DNA of 55,099 nt from assembly GCA_026260175.1 (NCBI GenBank), contig JAKCWW010001117.1, positions 25,703-80,801 on the forward strand, written 5' to 3'. The notes under the pieces were generated by a model, which worked only from the letters and a program-made list of their open reading frames with translations, was not told the origin of the DNA and did not search any database. Origin of the DNA: Reticulitermes lucifugus. Taxonomy: Eukaryota; Arthropoda; Insecta; Blattodea; Rhinotermitidae. Below, in pieces: positions 46,901 through 55,099 of this stretch. The stretch's first letter is position 1. The number at the start of each line of letters is the position of its first letter. The translations under genes were made by a program, and so were the position numbers.

Positions 46901-48302
46901 TTCAGAAGACAGCCTGTATAAGTTTAGAGTGGTCTCGTGTAACTGAACATGGAATTTTCTTGAAAATACGGTTTTTAAGTGGGACGTTCGTTTTGATATT
47001 CTGGAAGACGTGTATCAGAGATAAATATTTCACAGCTTTTCACTATTATTTAGAAAGTGATTCCCTCTCACTATTGATTCACTTGCTTTTATATATTTAC
47101 AAAATTATTATTGCAAGACACACTTGTATAACAAGTTCAAGAGAGTATGGCATATCTTATCCTGTCAGGGTCTGAAGGTCTACTGATTCTTACGTTATTT
47201 ATTGAAGCTCTTTCAAACTCTGCTGCCCAGGGTGGTAGCAGTACTCCCCCCACCCTAGTTATGCCCCTGCATAAAGAGTATCTTTTATCCCTGACCAGAG
47301 CATAGCAGCTTTATCACACAGAAAGTCTGCATTCACCACACTCATGTCAGTGATAAAAGATTCTGTGTGTGTGTATACATATGCCTGTATGATGATCCAC
47401 CCACTTGTTGAAGTGTATCCTGACACAGACAAAGATTACTGATGACAGCAGACCTAACATATCGACTAGTTTCCGTGCTAGTGGGTACAATTTGCACATC
47501 CTCAGTTATACTGACAACTACATGTTATGGCTTATATTCCCATAATGTAACCACGAATGGGCACAAATGTAGGACAAAAACTGCCCTGTTAAAACGCGCA
47601 CAGGATCACTACTGTTATCTGTGTTTAATAAGTTACCTGCAAGTAATTTTTGCACTGCATGCTAATGTAGTCCCCTCCAAGTGGTGACTTAACAATAGCT
47701 TGTGTCAAAACAAATCCATCTTGAACCGGTACTGCAGATGTATGTGTAGCACCACTGTCCACTACAATACCAGTAGCACGACCATTTGCGAAAGCAGCAA
47801 GAACGGCATTTTTGACGAGGAAAAAGGCAGGGACATTATACTTTTCAAACATGAGTTCAGTAAGCCTTTCTCGTTTGTTTCGTACATTCCATGGTGCTTC
47901 GGACATAAGGACAGGATGGAACTCCGACTCGGACTGAATGCATTTGGCATATGTGTAATCCAGTACTTTTTCAAACAAATCCCAATCTTCAATCATGCCA
48001 TCCTTCATGTAATTTGAAACTTCCATGCCTTTTCGTGCTACGTGTAGGAAGTTTGTGTCAATATGATATTTAGTGTCTGACATAGATGATATATTGGAAG
48101 GATCAGTTTTCTTCTCATCAACTTCCATTCCATCCGTCTTCATTGTTGCTGTTGAATTTCCATCTTCAACGACCCCTACCACAGCCGGGATCTCCGCCTT
48201 CGGCGTATCTTCTTGAGCATAACCTACCCTCAGTGAATAATGCCCGATATCGAACACAAGAGCCCCGATCTCATCACCCCCATAAAGCATACCAGCACTC
48301 AT
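43945..48302 (-). CDS. Bap55: Actin-related protein Bap55 (ACTL6A/BAF53 homolog), four exons
   Basis: On the minus strand the exons are 47637-48302 (222 codons), 46267-46515 (83), 44942-45139 (66) and 43945-44160 (71 plus stop). All introns are phase 0 with GT/AG ends, giving 442 residues. The protein is a nuclear actin-related subunit of SWI/SNF (BAP), INO80 and NuA4/Tip60 chromatin complexes. Seen: [20 protein letters not shown] at the N terminus, phosphate-1 loop [13 protein letters not shown] (17-29), phosphate-2 loop [10 protein letters not shown] (180-189), [11 protein letters not shown] in exon 2, [19 protein letters not shown] in exon 3, the adenosine-loop-like TGGNSFLQG across the last junction, and the C terminus [18 protein letters not shown]...VERKCP typical of ACTL6A. 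Human ACTL6A has 429 residues; the excess is mainly a polar stretch at about 46-75. Candidate poly(A) signals (AATAAA on the minus strand) are at 43896-43901, and at 43419-43424 for a longer 3' end. It is convergent with the dsRNA-binding gene. Confidence 0.95.
44750..44930 (+). repeat. Three-copy dispersed repeat, copy 2, in the last Bap55 intron
   Basis: Aligns with 6145-6378; its right end is only about a dozen bases from the exon 3 donor of Bap55 (exon ends at 44942). Confidence 0.6.
46636..46690 (-). ncRNA. Degenerate hammerhead-like motif in a Bap55 intron
   Basis: Minus strand TTGATGA, helix II GGCC/GGCC, AAAAC (G of GAAA lost), helix I AACT/AGTT kept. Lies between Bap55 exons 1 and 2, same strand. 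Two core changes. Confidence 0.35.
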
Positions 48303-49424
48303 AGTGAGAACTTATATTTAAATTACGGACAACAAATATTTACTATAAGAATTGTTTCTGTCACTATTTATACTAGTGAAAGCAATAACGATTCTCAACG
48401 CATACACACACACAAACCGGACTTTTTATATTTTCGTTATTCGATGATTGCCAATATCTCGTTACCAACACAGTTCACTATATTAAACATCCTACTCAAT
48501 ACTAAAAAAAGTAGTTAATCCAGTTTGAACAAGTAATAAGAGCATTAATGTTGAAAATAACGGAGCGTGTTTAATTTGGCGTACGAAATGGAATGTAAAC
48601 ATAATTTAATGTCTATTTTATAATGTCAATATATGTTTTCATTGTTGGTCACATTGATAACACGTTTCGATTACGACCTCTCGCCAAAGAATAAAGGATC
48701 TCACAAAGAGTATCATATAACCACTGAGTGTAGATTCCACGTTAATCCATGGTAGACGCAGACAAACTGTGCTCACTGTGCTATTCAAGCCGACATGACG
48801 AGCAATGGCTGTAAAACATTATAACAGAGCTAGCTGATCTGTGTACCAGAGCATGCCATTTACCAGTTCGGTGACCACATTCGTACCGCATGATGGCGCA
48901 GTAATCGTGGGGACAAACAGTGCTGGTGTGGCTATTGCTCCAAGTGTGAAGCGTGAATTGAGTCTATTGGTAGACGCGCGGGTTTTGATGTGTGGGTGTA
49001 TGCATGCACGTGTGTGTAAGCTTAGTAATAGTAATATTCAATTCATTTATGAAAATCCTTGACCATGGCAAGAAAGTCACGTACATAAATCTGGATGAAA
49101 GTGTTACGGCTTCTGCTGATTGCTTGTCAGCAGAAAAAATCTAGCCTGTTAATAATGATGGTGTGTGTTGACTGAAGCTTAGCATCTGTTTAACTAACCA
49201 GTAGGCCTAGCCAGGAGTAACAGGCAACTAAATTTGCTTGCAAAGCCGTTCTTAAGAATGGAGTGATGAAAGACCAAGTTGCACTACGTAACATGCCATT
49301 TTATTTATTAGTTGTTATCGCCATCGTCATTATTATTAATAAATTTTGATGGATTTATAGAATCAAAACCAATCGACACCAGTCTTGTTACATGTATTGA
49401 GTTTCTTACTCCTCCGGTTTAGTC
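48303..49424. other. Bap55 5' flank and gene-free DNA
   Basis: Transcription of Bap55 should begin within the first few hundred bases; no TATA box recognised. The remainder shows no coding signal. Confidence 0.5.
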
Positions 49425-50170
49425 TCAGTGTCAAAGGATACCCTTTATTTTGATTTCAGTAAGCTTATGACTTTGTTCCGCATGCGTGGCTCCATTGCAA
49501 ATTTAATTATTATGCACTATCTGCTAGTTACCTGAATTGGTTGCGTAGTTACTTGGCTAACATTATATCACATGTCATTCTTGTGGAGGTCTTTCGTGGC
49601 CTTATGCGATGCCATGTGGTGTGCCACAAGGATCAGTTCCGAGACCACTCAGTTTCAACATTTTCATTAATACCCTGGACCTGTATAATGCAGTCAGATT
49701 TTCGAATTATCTTCTTTTGGCTGGTAACATTCATTTTTCGAGAAATAAAGGCTCCTCCTGATAATCCGTTATTTCAGCCTGATATAAATTCGGTTCTTTG
49801 CTTGGTGTGCAGCAAACTTAATGCAGCTCAACATTAATGAAACCAGAGTTATTTCATTCTGAAGAAAAAACTAACTTGTTCAGTGTTGAGTACAAACTGT
49901 GTCAATCCTGTTGTATACGCACTGACTTTGTTAAATATCGGGGAGGACTTACTGATTCCAAACGTCTTTTTTCATTATTATTTTGATCATGTATTTTTTC
50001 GAGGCAAATAGGTTATTGGGTTTAATTCGGTTTGTAACGTTGTCGTTTTCTGCTCTGGACAGACTCCTGATGCTGATGTAGGGCTACTTCAGAGTGCATC
50101 GACGCTAGCGACTTTGGATGCTAAAAGCGTTCCTTAATATCTTCACCTCTTATTCTTTGTTATGGGAAGC
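49425..50170 (+). pseudogene. Jockey-like LINE reverse transcriptase fragment, inactivated
   Basis: Pieces of the RT domain in order: FDFSK then, after a frameshift near 49463, YDFVPHAWLHCKFNYYALSA, SASYLNWLRSYLAN, GVPQGSVPRPLSFNIFIN, DLYNAVRFSNYLLLAGN. The catalytic Y/F-A-D-D box reads LAGN, so the enzyme is dead. After stops, later pieces match the region after the palm (LDS, STLATLDAKS). No endonuclease domain or 3' tail seen. Confidence 0.8.
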
Positions 50171-50403
50171 TTAATTATTCGTACTCAGCCAATATGTTGG
50201 CCGTCTCAGGGCTGGACAATTGGCACAGTAGCAGCAATCATTAGTGCCAAGCGAAGCGAGTTAAGTAAAATGCCCTGCGATAAATCGAACTCTGTTCGTC
50301 TACCCTGTCATGAGTCTCCTTACTCCAAACATGCGTACGTTGAGAGTTTAATTGCAAAACATAACTCGGTTCTGATTTTAATTCAATATTGGTTGAGATC
50401 TTC

Positions 50404-50578
50404 TCTCTTTTGGGATGTTACGCAGCATAAATTTGTAGTTATTTACCGACGTTTCGGGTAAACATATTGGTCCCATCTTGAAGAGTCAACCAGACCCTTC
50501 AAGATGAGAGCCCGTTAGGTTGTCCCGAAACGTCGGTACCTAACTACCAATCCACACTGCTTAACATACCAGAAGAGC
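50404..50578. mobile_element. Penelope-type inverted terminal repeat pair, decayed
   Basis: Arms about 50404-50490 and 50500-50578 are inverted. Both have CGAAACGTCGGTA with TTCAAGATG in place of CTGANGA, so both hammerhead cores are lost. Same family as 12528 and 14535. Confidence 0.5.
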
Positions 50579-51608
50579 GACGATGTTATTTACAACGCGG
50601 CGGAAGCCTGAAATCACGCTTATTTTTGGTTTATTAAATAAACTTTCAGGTGTTCATCGTATTATTAATGAATAAAAAGTCAGAAATAATGTGATAAATG
50701 ATGTGATAAATGATGGGCTACTCTCTTGCAGTTGGCCTGGACGGGCTAAGAAAAATCAAGAAAACCTCAGAATGCACTGGGCAGTGGCCTAGACTTCAAG
50801 ACGTGAGCTGCGAAATGTGAAACAAACTTTCTAACAACGGTATGTCTCCGTTTGCATACGAACATTTCCAATACCCGAATGCATGTCAGCACTTGAGATT
50901 TGTTGTATGATAAGAAGTTATTGTGACACACATGTACCGAGATGCTTATTATCAGGTGTTTTTTTGAACTACTATGTCACAAGAATTAGTATCATAGCAT
51001 TATATCGTTTTGTTACAAGGAAAACATTGGGTGATAAATACACGAAGCGAGATATCATTCACAGCAGATAAAGCCAGAGCAGGGCGTGTCGGTCTGCAGG
51101 ACCGCGAGTGTGGGACACAATCACGGACATGTGTATTCCATATTGCAGCATTGTACATTCTTTACATCTCAGACTGACAATGAATGATTAATCCGTGGGT
51201 TACCTAACTACGCTTTCTTCATTCACATAGGTTATATTTCTTTTGTTTTTCCACATGTATTTGTTGAGTTAAATAGCACAGAAACCTGAGTCTATGAACG
51301 CCGTTTTTTTTTGCAGTACGCAGAAATATTATTTATATTGTTTAATAACCAACCAGTCAATCTACCCACTCTATTTACCAATACTGATACATTTCAACAA
51401 GTCTTCTAATTTATGTTCAAGGACTTTGAATTGTAAGATTATTGTGAATTCTGAATAACTAAGAAACTGTATAGAGTAAAGTGGCCCTGGCCTATTTTAG
51501 GTATTATCCCGGTATTTGTCGGAAAGAACTGATGAAACCACAGATTAACGTCATTTAGGGGATCGCCGTCTACAGAATGTGCAAAAGGTGTGCACCGGTG
51601 TGCTCGGA
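50579..51608. other. No gene seen
   Basis: AT-rich, with no recognisable coding, RNA or repeat signal. Confidence 0.55.
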
Positions 51609-51620
51609 ACATTGGCGTTG

Positions 51621-51912
51621 GTAAAGGTAAAGGTAAAGTTTACCCTAGAACAGGCCATGAAGGCCCAGAGGGGGAGTAGCAGTATAGCTCTACTCTTTCT
51701 TTAATCTCGGCTCTAGATGGAGGTGGGTGGTCAACGCCACGCCCCGGCCGCTTTACCCCCGGGGAATGACCCGGTACCAATTGTACAGGAGGCTGGGTAG
51801 GCCCCAGGGCCGGTCTGGACGGGTACTGAAAATCTCGCCTCCACCGGGATTCGATCCCCGGACCGTCCAGCTCGTAGCGAGTCGTTATACCGACTACGCT
51901 ATCCCGGCCCAC
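51621..51912 (-). mobile_element. tRNA-derived SINE with (TTTACC)n tail and perfect duplications
   Basis: Same family and orientation as the 27049 copy: A-box region CCGGGATAGCGTAGTCGGTA, B-box GGGGATCGAATCCCGGTGG and a (TTTACC)n tail at the left. Perfect 12-bp duplication ACATTGGCGTTG at 51609-51620 and 51913-51924. Confidence 0.92.
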
Positions 51913-52226
51913 ACATTGGCGTTGATGTCCATTTTTTGTTGCAAAACATATGTCACAGCATAATCATAAAATAACTCATAAGCCTGCCTGTATTTCAGTA
52001 AACATACTTATTGGGAATGTCTCAAATAGACATATAAGTTGCACATCTTGATACGTGTGCAGTATATCTTATATCACGTACGAAGTTTGCTTCACAATTT
52101 GCCGTTTTGGAAGGAGATGATAAAAGTTTATTGTAAAGTAGTGGTTACATTTGACAAATACGGACTGGAACTTTCCGAACAGAGTTACCTCGTTTGTGAT
52201 AATGGAGGAGCACCATGAAAATTGAG

Positions 52227-52674
52227 GTTGGCTATTTCTTGTGAGAGGGGATACGTTGGCTGTTTCTTGTGAGAGGGGATACGTTGGCTATTTCCTGTGA
52301 GAGGGGATACATTGGCTGTTTCTTGTGAGAGGGGATACTTTGGCTATTTCTTGTGAGAGGGTATACGTTGGCTATTTCTTGTGAGAGGGGATACTTTGGC
52401 TATTTCTTGTGAGAAGGTATACGTTGGCTATTTCTTGTGAGAGGGGATACTTTGGCTATTTCTTGTGAGAGGGGATACGTTGACTGTTTCTTGTGAGAGG
52501 GGATACGTTGGCTATTTCTTGTGAGAGGGGATACGTTGGCTGTTTCTTGTGAGAGGGGATACGTTGGCTGTTTCTTGTGAGAGGGGATACGTTGGCTATT
52601 TCTTGTGAGAGGGGATACGTTGGCTATTTCTTGTGAGAGGGGATACGTTGGCTATTTTATGTGAGAGGGGATAC
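52227..52674. repeat. 28-bp minisatellite, 16 units
   Basis: Exactly 16 tandem units of 28 bp (448 bp), consensus GTTGGCTATTTC then TTGTGAGAGGGGATAC. Units differ mainly at the first base (G/T/A), at A/G in CTATTT, and in GGGGAT versus GGGTAT. 28 is not a multiple of 3, so a protein repeat is not implied. Confidence 0.97.
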
Positions 52675-53681
52675 GTTGCGCATCAACCCACGCTCCCCAG
52701 TTAGAATAATGTCTTGCGGGATGTGACGCTGTGTAATTGGTAGAAATTTACCAGTTTCTTGGGAAAACTGCCTTTTCCTTTAGGGTACAAAAGCAAACCG
52801 CGCGTGAAAAGTAGTGTACAAATAAAGGGCGCTATTATTGGAGCAAGCCGATAGGAGATGCGGGAGAGAGGCCTAAACGTCTTGAGGAAGAGTGTGGGAA
52901 ATAATGTGATTCAAGAAGGAAAGTGGTGAGATCTTCCCTTCGCCCCCCCCCCGCAGGTATTGTAAACAGGTAACAGTGTGCGTGGTTACGACGGCAACAT
53001 TAGGACGTTGATTGGAGTAGTCGGTACGTCGGTATATCGGTTCCAGCACAAGGGAAACTACGCAGAATGCAAGGTTTAGTCTTCGCTCCTGGAGATAGAT
53101 GTCACGGGTTCCTCTGAAAGCCTTATAAATTGTTGCGAGACAAAGCGGCATTACATCCCCAAACGACAGTCACATTCGTAGGCACCACAGTCTTCCTTGT
53201 CTCGTTTTACTGACTGAATTACATTTGTCCATCGGCAATGCGGATCCCTGGGTGGTCCGGACAACTTTGGGGCCAAGTGCAACCCAATATTTCCTACTGA
53301 AGTTATTATTACAGTGCATCATCACCATAATCATCAAATACTGTTAGGTACAGTATTTTCGGTTTAGGGAGTTTTGTTTTAGCACTGAGTGATGATTTTT
53401 TGTATCTTACCTATACCACGGAGTTTCCCCTCGGTGATCCGGATTCCCGGTGATCCTGACCACTCCCCCCCCCTCCATATAGTCCGGATGACCGTGGGAG
53501 TACTCTACATTCAAACTGAAGTAAGATTTATTTTGAGACGCAGGCTTTGTTGCAAAGACATTTGTTTTAATCCATTGATGATAACCATATCGCTGTCACG
53601 CTGATAAACCAAACCTTATCTCAGATTATGAGTAGGCAGATATAACCTATTCTATCCGATCGTACTGGCACTTGAGTAAAA
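52675..53681. other. No gene seen; possible promoter of the 53682 exon
   Basis: C-run at 52945, C-run at 53466, and two GGATCCC/CCGG-rich stretches that may be old repeats (53235-53280, 53420-53500). No coding signal. Confidence 0.45.
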
Positions 53682-53745
53682 ATGCTGAAGGTGACACTAC
53701 TGTACCTGTTTATTACCTGCTTCACGTTTCCTGTTGCACATGGCG
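53682..53745 (+). CDS. Candidate signal-peptide first exon of a secreted or membrane protein (partial)
   Basis: An ATG preceded by an in-frame TGA nine bases upstream opens 21 codons reading MLKVTLLYLFITCFTFPVAH plus G. This is a textbook signal peptide: Lys near the start, a hydrophobic core, and a small-residue cleavage region. The frame then meets a good donor (GGCG then GTATGT) in phase 1, the usual phase for signal-peptide exons. A TATA-like GATATAACC lies about 40 bases upstream. No downstream exon is recognised before the window ends 1.3 kb later, so the mature protein is unknown. Chance occurrence is possible because the exon is only 64 bases. Confidence 0.42.
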
Positions 53746-54404
53746 GTATGTTTCTTTTCTTTGTAGTTTAAAATTCTGTGTTTAATTCTTCAGTGACGGA
53801 GAAGAGTGAAGCGTCGTATGCACGGAAAGACGGTAAAAGTGTCTGTGTGTACTCTAAAATTCTTAGAAATTGCTAGCACAAATTGTTCCATTCGCTACAT
53901 AGTTCTGTAGTAGAAAGAAAAGCAGCTCTCACTTTACCATGAATTATATATCGAATGTAATTAAACATTCGATTTAGGTTTCAGGCTCATGTGGTTTTAC
54001 GTGTATAATTAAGGCTCAAGGAGTACTTCCAACCCTGTCTTTTAGGCAATGTTGTGTTTCAAATTCAGTGGATTCGAAATGGAGAAACCAAGGGTAGTGC
54101 CTTTCAGCTATTCATGTTTCATCAGAGATATTGTCCAGTTACAGTTTTCTGTGTCTATATCTATCTGCTGGCCGGCCTTTCTTAACGTCAACCTAATCTT
54201 CCAGCAAAGAACTCTGTTATTACAAACGAGGATCTAGAAACCGAGTCTTTTAGGAATAACCTTTACGTATGTTATGCAGAAAATCCAGCTACTTTTAGGT
54301 TGTTAGATAAAGTGCAGTTTAAAACTAATTAATTTCGTTTCCTTTTTAATGTTTCTATAAGTATCTACAGCAGCAGCGCAGATGAGTCGAGATTATAATG
54401 AAAC
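53746..54404. other. No coding exon recognised
   Basis: Would be the first intron if the signal-peptide exon is real. Frames up to 62 codons show no known motif. Confidence 0.45.
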
Positions 54405-54545
54405 TATGTATATATGGTTAAGCCTCTAAACCCTAGTGGTTACTTTGTGTACCAACACATTTAACATTCAAAAAATCTATATTCTGCCCGCAGAGGGCAT
54501 TTACGTGTTTCGTATGGTTCTCACAACAGCGTTTATTTCAATGTA
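54405..54545 (-). repeat. Three-copy dispersed repeat, copy 3
   Basis: The minus strand aligns with the right half of the 6145 copy (AAACACGTAA, TTGAAT.TTAAA, GTTGGTAC, AAAGTAACC.CTAGG). Confidence 0.55.
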
Positions 54546-54904
54546 CATTTTTAATTAATTGGTTTCTTTAACTGAGACGGTGTGTGTTTACTGTGTGATA
54601 CGACCTGACACTTTATTTAGAATTAAGGTTAATATTCGTCTGTAAAAGGTTAATACATATATACCGAGTCGTTTATACTCATTTCTGAGTGTCGTGACCC
54701 TACTGTCACGAAGCCATAGGTTGTCATGGGAGAATTTACCAGCGGTGGTTTCCCGTGTGCGATTCTATTCATCCTGATAGGACCGCTAGAGCCCTCTAGC
54801 AGCCGATCAGGAGACTTGGGCGAGAAATGGCCGCTAAATTTGGCTTACGAACATCTATATGCCCGTAAGGTTCTTTTACATGCCTTACTTTACTTTATCG
54901 TGTC

Positions 54905-55099
54905 TGGACCATTAAATTAAAGATTGTTTGCCCAGTATTGGGCTACGTCAATTCCTTTTTTATTTGCAAGCGATAAATCCTCGAGGGTGCATTGGTGGGG
55001 GCAGTCCTTGCATGACAGGAGATGCTCCATATCTTATACCTCTCCACAGCCACAATATAGATCGCCAGCGTCTGTTTTGCCCCATTTCACCGTATTTGT
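54905..55099 (-). pseudogene. LINE C-terminal zinc-knuckle fragment, runs off the window
   Basis: Minus-strand reading from the right edge gives WGKTDAGDLYCGCGEV, a stop, then DMEHLLSCKDCPHQCTLEDL and KKGIDVAQYW. This is the Cys/His-rich end of a LINE reverse transcriptase protein. The in-frame stop shows it is not functional. The 5' part lies outside the window. Confidence 0.7.

Noticed and set aside
1..55099. CRISPR array, bacterial operon or prophage
   Set aside because: No direct-repeat/spacer array, no compact operons, and clear eukaryotic introns.

Overview
The window looks like nuclear DNA of an insect, most likely a polyneopteran such as a cockroach or termite (Blattodea). Three points suggest this: small exons separated by long introns, a divergent ionotropic chemoreceptor written in one exon, and AT-rich intergenic DNA crowded with decayed transposable elements. 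The order-level placement is inference. The sequence has two N gaps (13876-13953 and 38210-38333), both inside repeats.

Three host genes are supported. At 22970-24961 (minus) lies an intronless 663-residue ionotropic receptor (IR). At 32193-41489 (plus) lies a six-exon gene for a 343-residue protein with three double-stranded RNA-binding domains, of the Loquacious/R2D2/TARBP2/PRKRA type used in small-RNA loading. At 43945-48302 (minus) lies a four-exon gene for a 442-residue actin-related protein, Bap55 (ACTL6A/BAF53), a subunit of chromatin remodelers. The last two are convergent, about 2.4 kb apart. At 53682-53745 (plus) there is a plausible signal-peptide first exon of a gene that would continue beyond the window.

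Layout. 1-22.9 kb: gene-free repeat DNA with tRNA-derived SINEs, LINE scraps, simple repeats and many palindromic pieces carrying hammerhead-ribozyme cores. 23-25 kb: the IR gene. 25-32 kb: LINE and SINE copies and a broken hAT transposase. 32-41.5 kb: the dsRNA-binding gene, whose introns hold a mariner-like transposon nested in a LINE, an internally deleted mariner, a SINE and LINE tails. 42-48.3 kb: a LINE tail and Bap55. 49-55 kb: a dead reverse transcriptase, another hammerhead palindrome, a SINE with perfect target-site duplications, a 16-unit 28-bp minisatellite, and a LINE 3' end at the right edge.

The most interesting content is a set of hammerhead-ribozyme-like motifs (six with a fully conserved CUGANGA...GAAA core) in palindromic or direct repeats. 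Their very short helix III and head-to-head layout match what is known for Penelope-like retroelement terminal repeats. All six carry an extra nucleotide between the core and helix II. No Penelope reverse transcriptase or GIY-YIG endonuclease is present, so these are solo terminal pieces or non-autonomous units.
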